NCBI GenBank assembly: GCA_965247175.1
Contig: OZ252006.1
Span: 4,588,001-4,652,000 of the forward strand
Length of the DNA: 64,000 nt
Direction of reading: 5' to 3'
Source of the DNA: JANQMX01 sp965247175
Lineage (GTDB): Bacteria; Pseudomonadota; Alphaproteobacteria; Kiloniellales; DSM-21159
The notes beneath the pieces were generated by a model. That model was not told the origin of the DNA and made no database searches. It saw only the letters and a list, made by a program, of their open reading frames with translations. The position numbers and the translations under genes were made by a program. Each line of letters starts with the position of its first letter. Positions within the stretch are counted from its first letter, which is position 1. Below are positions 53,665 through 62,631 of the stretch, piece by piece.

Positions 53665-54876
53665 ATGCGCCCTTTGGGCGATGTCGGATGTTCTCGCAGC
53701 AGCCGAACCGGGGACACAAAGCGCATCTTGAGCAGTGCAGCATGGGTGTTTCGCCCTTTGGGAACGTTTCGCCTTGTTGCCGGTGCAGTCATGGCCCTTG
53801 GCGTCGCCGCGTGCCTGCCGGGCGATGCGACGGAAGACGCTTCCCCGCCGGTTCGCGGGCTGGTGACTGCGACAGTCGAGGCGCTCAGCGAAACGACGGT
53901 CCGGCGGTACCCGGGTGTGCTTGAACCGGGCGAAGTCAACATTCTCGCCTTCGAGGTCGGCGGCCGTCTGGGCCGATTGGATCTGGTTGTCGGCCAGCGG
54001 ATCGTAGGGGGCGAGCTGCTTGCCGAGCTCGATAGCGAACAATTCCTGACCACCATTGAGAATCGGGCGGCAGCCGTCGAGGAGGCTCAAGCGACACTCG
54101 CACAGGCCCGCGATGATCTGGCCCGCTCCGAGACATTGTTGAGTAGAGGAGCGGGAACACGTGTCCGACGAGACGAGGACCGAACCGAAGTCCGCACCAA
54201 TGAGGCTCAGCTGGTTCAGGCCGAGAAGGACCTCGCCGCCGCCGAGGAGGACTTTGCCGACACCAAGCTGCTCTCCCCATTCGATGCAATCATCAATTCG
54301 GTGGAGGTCGAGAGCTTCGCAACGGTCGCGGCTGGGGAGACCGTTCTGTCCGTCTATCCCGAGGGCGATTACGAGGTCTCGTTCTCGGTGAGCTTCGATG
54401 TGGTGTCCAAGCTGGTCGTCGGGACACCTGCAACCGTCCGGCTCGCGGATGATCCCGGTATCGTGCTTCCAGCGGTTATCAGCGAGCTCGGCGAACGAGC
54501 GGACACGGTGTCGGCGTTTCCGGTCGTCGTGCAGCTGCAGGAGGGCAATCCCTCGCTGAAGTCCGGCATGGCTGTCGAGGTCGCGTTCGAATTCACGCTC
54601 CCTGGCGATGTCGGCTATCTAATCCCGATCAGCGCGGCGATTCCCCATGGCCAGATACCTCCGGGTTCCGGCCCTAACTCGGTGACGCCGGTACCGGTCT
54701 TCGTGCTCGACGAGGCCACCAGCACCGTGAGGCGCCGCACCGTCACCATGGCCGGGCTGCGCGGCAACAAGTTCCTGGTCATCGACGGGTTGGTGCCGGG
54801 TGAGCGGGTGGCCGCGAAAGGGGTGTCTTTCCTGCGTGACGGGATGAAGGTCCGGCCTTTGGACTGGCCGGAGTAG
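53665..54876 (+). CDS. RND efflux periplasmic adaptor (membrane fusion) protein
   Basis: The adaptor of about 403 residues links the RND pump to an outer-membrane channel. It has a lipoprotein signal ending MALGVAAC. The lipoyl domain begins at RRYPGVLEPGEVNILAFEVG, an alpha-hairpin (about 130-200; AAAVEEAQATLAQARDDLAR) follows, and then beta-barrel and membrane-proximal domains (FSVSFDVVSKLVVG, NKFLVIDGLVPGERVAAKG). The start is uncertain. ATG 53665 has AAGG 8 bases upstream, but GTG 53746 would give a normal-length lipoprotein signal. Its stop is 5 bp before the pump gene. Confidence 0.88.
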   Translation: MRPLGDVGCSRSSRTGDTKRILSSAAWVFRPLGTFRLVAGAVMALGVAACLPGDATEDASPPVRGLVTATVEALSETTVRRYPGVLEPGEVNILAFEVGGRLGRLDLVVGQRIVGGELLAELDSEQFLTTIENRAAAVEEAQATLAQARDDLARSETLLSRGAGTRVRRDEDRTEVRTNEAQLVQAEKDLAAAEEDFADTKLLSPFDAIINSVEVESFATVAAGETVLSVYPEGDYEVSFSVSFDVVSKLVVGTPATVRLADDPGIVLPAVISELGERADTVSAFPVVVQLQEGNPSLKSGMAVEVAFEFTLPGDVGYLIPISAAIPHGQIPPGSGPNSVTPVPVFVLDEATSTVRRRTVTMAGLRGNKFLVIDGLVPGERVAAKGVSFLRDGMKVRPLDWPE

Positions 54877-54881
54877 AGTCG

Positions 54882-57800
54882 TTGGACGCCCTGACCCGGT
54901 TCGGCCTCGACAAGTCACGGTTTACGGTCTTTGTCATGCTTGCCCTGTTATGCCTGGGCAGCTTCTCCTATCTCGGCCTCCCTAAGCGCGAGGATCCGGA
55001 GATTACCATCCGCACCGCTGTCGTCTTCGCCGAGTTCGAGGGCATGGCGCCAAGGCGGGTCGAGAATCTCATCGCCATTCCCTTGGAACGGAAGATCCGC
55101 GAGATCGGTGAGGTCGAGGACATCGAAACGATCATCTCGTCGGGTGAGGTGGAGATCAAAGTCCACCTCTACGATCAGATCTATGGAGATAGCATCGAGG
55201 CCGCATGGGAAGACCTGCGGAACAAGATGGACGATGTCGTGACCGATCTGCCGGAGGGAACCGCGGGTCCCTTTGTGAACACCGACTACGGCGATGTCTC
55301 CATCGCCACGGTGGCGATCACGGGCGACGGATTCACGCTTGCCGAGCTCGATGACATTGCCGAAGACCTACGCACAGCGCTGTTCCGGGTCGATGGGGTC
55401 AGCAAGGTCAGCTTCTATGGGCAGCAAGAGGAGCGGATATGGCTCGAGGTCGACATCCGCAAGCTCGCCTCCATAGACGTCCAGATGCAACAGCTCTTGG
55501 ACGATCTCGCAAGCCAGAACGTGATCCTGCCGGCGGGTGAGATCGATGCGAATGGAACGAACATCGTTCTCGAAGCCAACGGTGATCTGGCAAGCGTAGA
55601 TGAGATTCGCGGTGTGCTCACCAAGGTGAGCGGGTTGTCGGGGTTCGTCAGACTGGCCGATCTGGTCACGGTCCGTCGCGGTTACGAAGATCCCAAGAAC
55701 AAGCCGGTGTTCTTCAACGGTGCCCCTGCGATCGTTGCCGCGATCGAGATGTCCAGCGGCACCGATATCCAGGAGCTTGGCGGTCGCTTAGAAGCAGCGC
55801 TCGAAACCTTCGAGCAGCGGCAGCCGATCGGTGTCGCTCTCAACATCTCGACCTTTCAGGAGCGCAATGTCACGGAGTCCGTGAGTGGCGCCCTCGAGAA
55901 CGTCGGCCAGACCTTTGTGGTGGTCTTCCTGGTGATGTTGTTGTTTCTCGGCGTTCGGCCGGCTGTGGTGATCAGCTGCATTGTCCCCTTCACAGTCTGC
56001 TTCGCGCTTGTGTGCATGACGCTCATCGGCGTTGACGTTGAGAAAGTTTCGATTGCCGCCGTGATCATCTCGCTGGGTTTGTTGGTCGACAATGGCCTGG
56101 TGGTTGTCGAAGACATCGAAGGGCGCATCCAGGTTGGTGAGGACCCGCGCGAGGCTGCGCGGCAAGCCGGCGCTCAGTACCTCGTTCCGCTTGGCGTCGC
56201 CTCGATCACGACGGTCTCGGCTTTTCTGCCGATGCTGCTGATGGATGGTGTCGAGGGTGAATTTGCTTTCTCTCTTGGCGCGGTCGTTGCCGCGATGCTC
56301 ATGGGCTCCTGGCTCACCGCACTCTACATCTTGCCCTTTCTCTGCGTGCGTCTCCTGAAGCCGAAGCCCGCGAAGACCGACGAGGCGACCTCCTCGGGCC
56401 TGATCGGGCTCTACACCGGTTTGCTTCGCCGCTCGCTGCCGTTCGGAGTGCCAATCGCCTTCGTCACCTTCGCGGCCGTGGCTTTCAGCGCGAGCCAGTT
56501 CTCTCTGCTTAAGCCTGAGATGTTCCCCTATAGCGAGCGGGCAGACTTCCTGATCTACATGGACATGCCGAAGGAAGCGGCGATCTCGGAAACGGAGCGC
56601 ATGGCGCTTCGCGTCCAAGCCTGGCTGGGTGATGAGGAGATCAATCCCGGTGTGGTCAACAGCACCGTCTATGTCGGTGACGGCGGGCCACGCTTCAATC
56701 TTGGCCTCGATCCCGAGGATCCAGATCCCGCCAGCGCCTTCTTCGCCGTGAATACCACCACCCTCGAGGACGCTGTCGAAACAGGGGCACGGGCGCGACG
56801 TGTCTTCATCGAGCAGTTTCCCGAAGCCAGATTTCGCGTGACGCGCCTTCCGCAGGGCGGCAGCGAGTCGAGCATCGTCGATGTGGAGATTAGCGGTCCG
56901 GACGCCGAGGCCTTGACGGATGCCGCTTTGCAGATTGAGGCTGCCGTCGCGGAGCTTCCCGCCATCACCACGAACGAAAACGACTGGGGCAACAAGGTCC
57001 TCAAGGTCGTCGTCGACATCGCGCAGGACAAGGCGCGGGAGTACGGGATCACATCGGAGGACATCTCGCAGGTGATGGAGGCCTACTTCTCTGGCACCAC
57101 CTACTCCACGTACCGCGAGGATGACGAGCAGATTCCCATCGTGCTACGGGCCACCTCGGCAGGGCGAGACAGTGTCGAGGACTTGGCGAATCTCTCGATC
57201 GCAACCGGCGGACAGGTCATCTCGGTGGACCAGGTCGCCAGCTTTCAGCCCCGTTTGGAGTACGCCGAGATCCGGCGCGAAAATCAGGTGCGCCGGATCG
57301 TTGTGTCGGCACGGAGCGACCGATTGAGTGCTCAAGCTCTTCTTGCGGCGCTGCAGCCGTCTATCGATGCTCTCGATCTTGGCCCAGACTATGAAATCGT
57401 CATCGGTGGCGAGCTCGAAGACAGCGCCGACGTCAACGATCAGATTGGCGGTAACCTGCCGCTGGCTCTCGGCGTCATGCTTGCCGCGCTCATTTTCCAG
57501 TTCAACTCGCTGCGAAAATCGCTGATCACCTTCCTGACGATACCGCTGATCGTCATCGGTGCGCCCTATCTGATGCTGTTGATGGGTAAGCCCTTCTCCT
57601 TCTTTGCGTTGCTCGGGCTGATGTCGCTGATGGGGATCATCATCAATAACGCTATTGTGCTTATCAATCAGATCGACATCGACCGGGAAAGCCAGCCCTT
57701 GGATGAGGCGATCATCTCGGCGTCCCGCGCCCGGGCCCGCCCAATCATGCTCACGTCGCTGACCACGATTTTCGGCTTGCTGCCCATGGCGATCGGCGGC

Positions 57801-57941
57801 GGTGCCCTGTTCGAGCCCATGGCAACGATCATGATCGGCGGTCTCTTGGTGGCTTCGCCCATCACACTGATCTTCGTGCCAACGGTCTATCGGCTGTTGA
57901 TGCGCTCCAGACCGGTCCCCTTCGCCAGACAAGCGGGGTAG
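54882..57941 (+). CDS. RND efflux pump inner-membrane subunit (AcrB-like)
   Basis: This 1019-residue pump has the RND layout: TM1 (FTVFVMLALLCLGSFSYLGL), a large periplasmic loop, TM2-6, a second loop and TM7-12 ending with GLLPMAIGGGALFEPMAT. The TM4 proton-relay motif reads LLVDNGLVVVED; D403 is kept but the second aspartate of the usual LVDDA is asparagine (N404), as in some non-AcrB subgroups. The start is TTG 54882 with GGAG upstream, coupled to the adaptor. No outer-membrane channel gene is nearby. It probably exports hydrophobic toxic compounds in response to the AraC regulator. Confidence 0.93.
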   Translation: MDALTRFGLDKSRFTVFVMLALLCLGSFSYLGLPKREDPEITIRTAVVFAEFEGMAPRRVENLIAIPLERKIREIGEVEDIETIISSGEVEIKVHLYDQIYGDSIEAAWEDLRNKMDDVVTDLPEGTAGPFVNTDYGDVSIATVAITGDGFTLAELDDIAEDLRTALFRVDGVSKVSFYGQQEERIWLEVDIRKLASIDVQMQQLLDDLASQNVILPAGEIDANGTNIVLEANGDLASVDEIRGVLTKVSGLSGFVRLADLVTVRRGYEDPKNKPVFFNGAPAIVAAIEMSSGTDIQELGGRLEAALETFEQRQPIGVALNISTFQERNVTESVSGALENVGQTFVVVFLVMLLFLGVRPAVVISCIVPFTVCFALVCMTLIGVDVEKVSIAAVIISLGLLVDNGLVVVEDIEGRIQVGEDPREAARQAGAQYLVPLGVASITTVSAFLPMLLMDGVEGEFAFSLGAVVAAMLMGSWLTALYILPFLCVRLLKPKPAKTDEATSSGLIGLYTGLLRRSLPFGVPIAFVTFAAVAFSASQFSLLKPEMFPYSERADFLIYMDMPKEAAISETERMALRVQAWLGDEEINPGVVNSTVYVGDGGPRFNLGLDPEDPDPASAFFAVNTTTLEDAVETGARARRVFIEQFPEARFRVTRLPQGGSESSIVDVEISGPDAEALTDAALQIEAAVAELPAITTNENDWGNKVLKVVVDIAQDKAREYGITSEDISQVMEAYFSGTTYSTYREDDEQIPIVLRATSAGRDSVEDLANLSIATGGQVISVDQVASFQPRLEYAEIRRENQVRRIVVSARSDRLSAQALLAALQPSIDALDLGPDYEIVIGGELEDSADVNDQIGGNLPLALGVMLAALIFQFNSLRKSLITFLTIPLIVIGAPYLMLLMGKPFSFFALLGLMSLMGIIINNAIVLINQIDIDRESQPLDEAIISASRARARPIMLTSLTTIFGLLPMAIGGGALFEPMATIMIGGLLVASPITLIFVPTVYRLLMRSRPVPFARQAG

Positions 57942-57960
57942 GGCCGCTTGGCCGTGGAGA

Positions 57961-58228
57961 GTAGGAAGCCGAAGCCCGGCATGATCACCGTATAGTTGTA
58001 TTGGTCTGGCTCGATGTCCATCAGCGTTACAGCCAGCACGTCTCCGCGCTCCGCCCCTTAGATGTAGACCGATCCGGTCATGGGATGCACCAGACTGAGG
58101 TCGAGGGCGGCGAGGTCGTCGGCGTTGGTGTCCAGGGTCAAGTCGGAGTCCAGCGCATCCCGCGTGTGCAGCACGATGAGCTCACCCGGTATGGCCCGTG
58201 CTGTAGGTGGGGTCTCCGGATGGAAACG
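57961..58228 (-). pseudogene. Decayed fragment of the acetamidase gene (direct repeat copy 2)
   Basis: This aligns without length change to 51947-52214, the middle of the acetamidase gene. An in-frame stop replaces the Glu of YIEGAERG (TAA where the intact copy has GAA), and both ends of the gene are missing. After 58228 the sequence jumps to text resembling 52465-52500 (an identical GCCAGCGCCTTGTCTGGC), so about 250 bp including the start codon are deleted. It is non-functional. Confidence 0.88.
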
Positions 58229-58277
58229 GCATCGCCAGCGCCTTGTCTGGCAGGGCTACCTTGCGGCCTCTCGGCCG

Positions 58278-59546
58278 TTACTCCGCCGCCGCCGGGGCGG
58301 GCTCGGGCAGGCGCCGCGGCAGTGCCGCCACGATCAGCAGAATGGTGGCTGCCGCTCCGGCCAAGAGTCGGAACAGGGCATCGAATCCCCAGGCTTGGTA
58401 GACGAAGGCGATCATCGGCAGGGACACGGCCAGCACGGTGAAGCTGACCACGTAGCGCACGCCGTAGACTCGTGCCTTGAAGGCGCCGCGCGCGGTCTTG
58501 CCGATCATGTAGTCGTTGATCGGTATCTGGCCGAAGGCGCCGAGCATGAAGCCCAGCGCAACGGCCAGCGCCGGCCCGTCGGTGAGCCCGGGCATAAGGG
58601 AGAAGAAGGCGAGCTGGAGCAGCGCCATGGCCATGAAGACCGGACGCGGGCCGAAGCGGTCGAGCAGGTTGCCGACGACGAGTTGGGCGATCGAGGCGAC
58701 GGCGAAGACGATAAAGGCGAGGGAGCCGATCACCGTGGCGATCTCGTCCCCTCCCGCGGCGGCTCCTGATCCAGCAGCGCCCTCAAGCCAGGCCGAGATG
58801 TCCGCCGCCAGGCCCTGCAGACGCTCCTCGAAGATCTTGGGTAGGGCGAAGGTGGTGGCCTGGAAGATGATCGAGGAGACGGCGGTGGTCATGAAGACGA
58901 TGGCGGCGACGCGGATCAGCATCGCGCGATAGTCGGGGGCCGGCTGGGGCTCCGGCGCAGCCGCGGCGGCCTTGGCGGCTTTGCGCTCGGCCGGAATGCT
59001 CTGGCGGCGTAGGGCGAAATAGCAAAGCCCCATAGCAATCGAGAAAAAGCCGGGCAGGATGAAGGCCATGCGCCAGCCGCCATGATCGATCAGAAAGCCG
59101 GTGATCAGCGCGGCGCATGCGACGCCGAGGTTACCCCAGACCCCGTTGGTGGCGATGCGCATGCCGGTGTTGCGCCACTTGGACGTGACGATGGCGAGGC
59201 CGACCGGATGATAGATCGCCGCGAAGATGCCGATGACGAAAAGCCCCATGCCGATCTGCAGAGGGCTCTGGGCGAAACCGGTGGTGATGGAGGCAAGGCC
59301 GATACCGAAGAAGAAGACGCACATCATGCCGTCACGGCTCCACTTGTCGGCCAGCCAGCCGGCCGGCAGCGAGAAGAGGCCGAAGGCGAAGAAGCCCGGG
59401 GTGGCATAGGCCAGGAGCGCAGCATAGCCGACGCCCCACTCGCGGGTCAGCGCCAGGGCAGCCACCGTGGCGAAGACGAGCATGAAGAGGTGGTCGAGAA
59501 AGTGTCCGATGTTGAGCAGCAGGAAATAGGCGCGGTCGTGCTTCAT
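58278..59546 (-). CDS. MFS transporter
   Basis: The 422-residue protein has 12 TM segments with a central cytoplasmic loop (about 195-220, Ala/Pro-rich). MFS features include FSLPAGWLADKWSRDGMM (motif A-like) after TM2, FAAIYHPVGLAIVTSKWRN, and VVGNLLDRFGPRPVFMA in the second half. Its overall look is closest to the fosmidomycin-resistance/sugar-phosphate type, but the substrate is not deducible. ATG 59546 has AGGG only 3 bases away. It is convergent with the RND genes; the acetamidase remnant lies between. Confidence 0.85.
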   Translation of the reverse strand: MKHDRAYFLLLNIGHFLDHLFMLVFATVAALALTREWGVGYAALLAYATPGFFAFGLFSLPAGWLADKWSRDGMMCVFFFGIGLASITTGFAQSPLQIGMGLFVIGIFAAIYHPVGLAIVTSKWRNTGMRIATNGVWGNLGVACAALITGFLIDHGGWRMAFILPGFFSIAMGLCYFALRRQSIPAERKAAKAAAAAPEPQPAPDYRAMLIRVAAIVFMTTAVSSIIFQATTFALPKIFEERLQGLAADISAWLEGAAGSGAAAGGDEIATVIGSLAFIVFAVASIAQLVVGNLLDRFGPRPVFMAMALLQLAFFSLMPGLTDGPALAVALGFMLGAFGQIPINDYMIGKTARGAFKARVYGVRYVVSFTVLAVSLPMIAFVYQAWGFDALFRLLAGAAATILLIVAALPRRLPEPAPAAAE

Positions 59547-59856
59547 AACCCTAGGAGCATAGCCTTGGCGCGAGCGCGGTGTCTTGCCAAAGAGCATCTA
59601 CGATTTGCCAAAGTGGAGGGTGCCAGGCGCGCCTGCTCCGCCCGTGATTGTTACCCTGGATTTAGTCCGGGGCCCACTTCAAAGCCTGCGGACCTCGCAA
59701 GTGAGTCTCCCATGGACCCCGGCGCGCGGATCCCGCCTTTGGCCGCGATCAAGCAAGGTTAGGTATTATATCATCATTTTCTAAACGTTGTTATGGTTAA
59801 CGGTTTTGGCCCCTCGGATCTATCGCTCGATGGCGATTTGTGCTAACTTGCAGCTA
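59547..59856. other. Intergenic region, no gene seen
   Basis: The stretch between the MFS start and the Sel1-gene leader includes an AT-rich tract (59759-59800) that could hold the promoter of the Sel1 gene. No reading frame with a ribosome site is present. Confidence 0.4.
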
Positions 59857-59945
59857 TCGGGAGCGGGTGTTGGCGGTCGGGAAGCCGCCACGGCCCGCGG
59901 GGTAACGGAGGACCGCAGAGCCAAAGGCTAGCGGCACCTCAGGCT
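59857..59945 (+). promoter_or_regulatory. Possibly structured leader of the Sel1-repeat gene
   Basis: Several nested hairpins are visible: GGCGG-N7-CCGCC (about 59873-59889), a GTAA-containing GC-rich stem, and CCGC-AG-AGCC-AAA-GGCT-A-GCGG (about 59914-59934). The last, preceded by GGA, recalls the GCAAAGCC/GGCCUA hairpin of GEMM (c-di-GMP-I) riboswitches, but the rest of that consensus is missing. It ends just before the ribosome site of the gene at 59960. Confidence 0.3.
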
Positions 59946-59959
59946 TGGGGGAGCCAACC

Positions 59960-60733
59960 ATGCACTTCAGTAATGCCCTTTGGGCGGCCCGGCATGCCGG
60001 GCGACTTGCGGTCCTATTCGCAGCGCTGTTGCTTGCCGCTCCGGCGTTTGCAGCCGAGGCGCTCGACAGGCATGTGGAAGGCGACGTCGTCGCTTGGGAA
60101 GAGGCGGTGGCGGCCTATAAGGCCGGCGATCTGGCGGCGGCGGCCAAGTGGTTCCGGCGCGATGCCGAGGCGGGGCACAGCCGGGCGCAAGCAGCGCTGG
60201 GGGCCCTGTACAGCCATGGTCAGGGCGTTGAGAAGGACTATGCCGAAGCCGCCAAATGGTATCGCCTCGGCGCAGAACAGGGCGAGGCCATGGCGCTGGC
60301 CGGTCTGGCCGGACTGCACGAGTTCGGCCTCGGCGTCGAGATGGATTGGGACAAAGCAGCTCAACTCTACATCCGCGCCGGCGAGAGCGGGGACGCCCAT
60401 GCGCAGGCGCGCCTCGGGGCTCTCTACTACAGCGGTGAAGGGGCCTTGCCGCAGGATGACGGTGAGGCCGCTCGCTGGTTCCGCGCCGCCGCCGAACAGA
60501 ACCATCCGCGAGCCCAGGCCTTTCTTGGCATTCTCTATGCTCAGGGTCGTGGCCTGCAGCAGGATTCCCTGTTGGCGCAGATCTGGCTCAACATCGCCGC
60601 CGCCCAGGGCGACAGCTTCGGCGAAATGATCGGGCCGAAGAACGCAGAAACGCTTAGCATTGCCGAGCAAGCGCTGGCGGCCAGCCGCGCCCAAGAATGG
60701 CGCGATGCCTACGAGACGGAGCGGGCCCGCTAG
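59960..60733 (+). CDS. Exported Sel1-repeat (TPR-like) protein
   Basis: The 257-residue protein has a Sec signal peptide (LAVLFAALLLAAPAFA-AEA, cleavage near residue 32) followed by four to five Sel1 repeats of about 36 residues, such as AAKWYRLGAEQGEAMALAGL and GDAHAQARLGALYYSGEGAL. Sel1 proteins scaffold periplasmic or host-facing interactions. GGGGGAG lies before ATG 59960; a TTG at 59945 is less likely. A possibly structured leader precedes it. It stands alone, 240 bp upstream of the Do-type protease gene. Confidence 0.9.
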   Translation: MHFSNALWAARHAGRLAVLFAALLLAAPAFAAEALDRHVEGDVVAWEEAVAAYKAGDLAAAAKWFRRDAEAGHSRAQAALGALYSHGQGVEKDYAEAAKWYRLGAEQGEAMALAGLAGLHEFGLGVEMDWDKAAQLYIRAGESGDAHAQARLGALYYSGEGALPQDDGEAARWFRAAAEQNHPRAQAFLGILYAQGRGLQQDSLLAQIWLNIAAAQGDSFGEMIGPKNAETLSIAEQALAASRAQEWRDAYETERAR

Positions 60734-60973
60734 AGCGGAAGCAGGATTCGCCATCAGTTTGGACATGAGCCTGCCGGCCGAACGACACCGGTTGGCAGGA
60801 GCCTGAGTGACAAGCCTCAGGCAGTCGTATCGCGTGGCCTCGCTCGCGGCATCTGCTTTGTCCCTACCAAACATGAACGAAGTTTAATCCAGCGGAAAGC
60901 TGTCGCTCACCTCCGGTCCTCACCTGAAGGGTGGCTCGCAGTCCAGCGAGTACAGGCAATGGAGGTTTCGTTT

Positions 60974-62461
60974 ATGTCTAATTCAATCACGCCCCGTTTC
61001 GTATCGCGGGTGCCGACGGCTTTCTTGGGGGCCGCAACGGCTGCGCTGCTGGTCGCGACCAGCAGCGCAGCTATGGCGGACGAGAAGCTCGCCGATCTTG
61101 TCGAAGAGGTCAGCCCCTCCGTGGTGACGGTGCTGGCGACCGACGGCAACGACGGAAACCGCAGTGGCAAGGGCCAAGGGTCCGGCCGTTTCGACTTTGG
61201 CGAAGACTCACCCTTCGAAGAGTTTTTCCGGCGCTTCGGCGACAGATCTCCCGAAGGCAAGCCCGAGGGAGAGCGTCAGCCCTTCGGCCAGGACCGCCTG
61301 CGTCAGGGCGTTGGCTCCGGCTTCATCCTCGATCAAGAGGGCTACATCGTGACCAACCACCACGTGGTGGACGATGCGGATGCGGTGACCGTGCGTCTTG
61401 AGGACCGGCGCGAGTTCAGCGCCGAGATCGTCGGCAGCGACCCGCAGACCGATTTGGCGTTGCTGAAGATCGATGCTGAGGGCGGACTGCCCTATGTCGA
61501 CTTGGGCGACTCTGACGCCGTGCGCGTCGGCGAGGACGTCTTCGCGGTCGGCAATCCCTTCGGCCTCGGCGGCACCGTCACAACTGGTATCGTCTCTGCC
61601 ACCGGCCGCAATATTCATGCCGGCCCCTACGCCGACTTCATTCAGACCGACGCGGCGATCAACCGCGGCAACTCCGGCGGCCCGCTGTTCAACATGGACG
61701 GTGAGGTCATCGGCGTGAACTCCGCGATCTACTCGCCGACCGGTGGCTCGGTTGGGATCGGCTTTGCCGTCGCTTCCAACATCGTCGCCGACGTCGTCGA
61801 AGACCTGAAGGAAGAAGGCCAGGTCTCGCGCGGCTGGCTGGGCGTGACCATTCAAGACGTCACTCCGAGCATCGCCGATGCGATGGATCTCGAGACTCCC
61901 CAGGGCGCGCTGATCGCCTCCGTGGTCGACGAGGGCCCCTCTGCCGACACGCTCGAGCCCGGAGACGTCATTGTTGGTTTCGCTGGAAGCCCGGTCGAAA
62001 GCAGCCGCGATCTGCCGAAGCTGGTCGGCCGCAGCGACGCTGGCGAGCGTGTCAATGTCGAGCTCATCCGCAATGGCGAAGAGCGCACGCTCGAGATCGA
62101 AGTCGGCGCATTGCCGAACGACCGGATGGCGGCGCTCGAAGACAGCCGCTCCGAGGAGCAGGAGGAGCGTACTGCTTCCGAGAACCTCGGTGCGACGCTG
62201 GCCCGCCTGACGCCCGAGGCGCGTAGCAACCTCGGTCTCGAAGACGAGGCCAAGGGCGTCGTGATCACCTCGCTCGAGGCAGACGGCGCGGCAGCGCGGT
62301 CTGGGCTTCGGGTCGGTGACGTTATCGTTCGTCTGGGAGACCGCGTTGTTGAAAACCCTGCCGAACTCGACCAGGCGCTGAGCGCCGAGGACGATAAGGC
62401 CGCTCTGTTGCTGATCAATCGGCGCGGTTCCGAGATCTTCGTCGGTTTGTCTCTCACGTAG
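60974..62461 (+). CDS. Do-family periplasmic serine protease (DegP/MucD type)
   Basis: The 495-residue protease/chaperone has a signal peptide (AFLGAATAALLVATSSAAMA). A trypsin-like domain carries H130 (IVTNHHVV), D160 (QTDLALLKI) and S234 (RGNSGGPLF), and two PDZ domains follow (about 275-370, RGWLGVTIQD; and 400-495, GVVITSLEADGAAARSGLRV). An acidic, disordered insert lies at 58-110 in the LA-loop position. It degrades misfolded periplasmic proteins. ATG 60974 is set by GGAGG 8 bases upstream. A terminator-like hairpin follows, then a two-component system that may respond to envelope stress. Confidence 0.95.
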   Translation: MSNSITPRFVSRVPTAFLGAATAALLVATSSAAMADEKLADLVEEVSPSVVTVLATDGNDGNRSGKGQGSGRFDFGEDSPFEEFFRRFGDRSPEGKPEGERQPFGQDRLRQGVGSGFILDQEGYIVTNHHVVDDADAVTVRLEDRREFSAEIVGSDPQTDLALLKIDAEGGLPYVDLGDSDAVRVGEDVFAVGNPFGLGGTVTTGIVSATGRNIHAGPYADFIQTDAAINRGNSGGPLFNMDGEVIGVNSAIYSPTGGSVGIGFAVASNIVADVVEDLKEEGQVSRGWLGVTIQDVTPSIADAMDLETPQGALIASVVDEGPSADTLEPGDVIVGFAGSPVESSRDLPKLVGRSDAGERVNVELIRNGEERTLEIEVGALPNDRMAALEDSRSEEQEERTASENLGATLARLTPEARSNLGLEDEAKGVVITSLEADGAAARSGLRVGDVIVRLGDRVVENPAELDQALSAEDDKAALLLINRRGSEIFVGLSLT

Positions 62462-62530
62462 CCGCACAGCGCGCGGTCGCAGGTCAGCGGCCGAAGCGCT
62501 AAGCGGCTCACCGCCGACGAAGCAACTGGC

Positions 62531-62576
62531 GGGTCTGCCCCTCTGTTCACCGGGGGTAGGCCCGTCTTTGTTTCTT
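62531..62576 (+). terminator. Rho-independent terminator after the Do-type protease
   Basis: An imperfect 10-11 bp stem (CGGGTCTGCCCC with GGGGGTAGGCCCG, about 10-base loop) is followed by TCTTTGTTTCTTCT. It sits between the protease gene and the response-regulator gene. Confidence 0.65.
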
Positions 62577-62631
62577 CTAACCCCTTACATCCGCTTGGGG
62601 CGCGAGCAATAAGTCCTTAGATTAGGCCATC

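Noticed and set aside
59857..59945. Cobalamin riboswitch upstream of the Sel1 gene
   Set aside because: GGGAAGCCG-like text is present, but the B12-box and the rest of the conserved core are absent.
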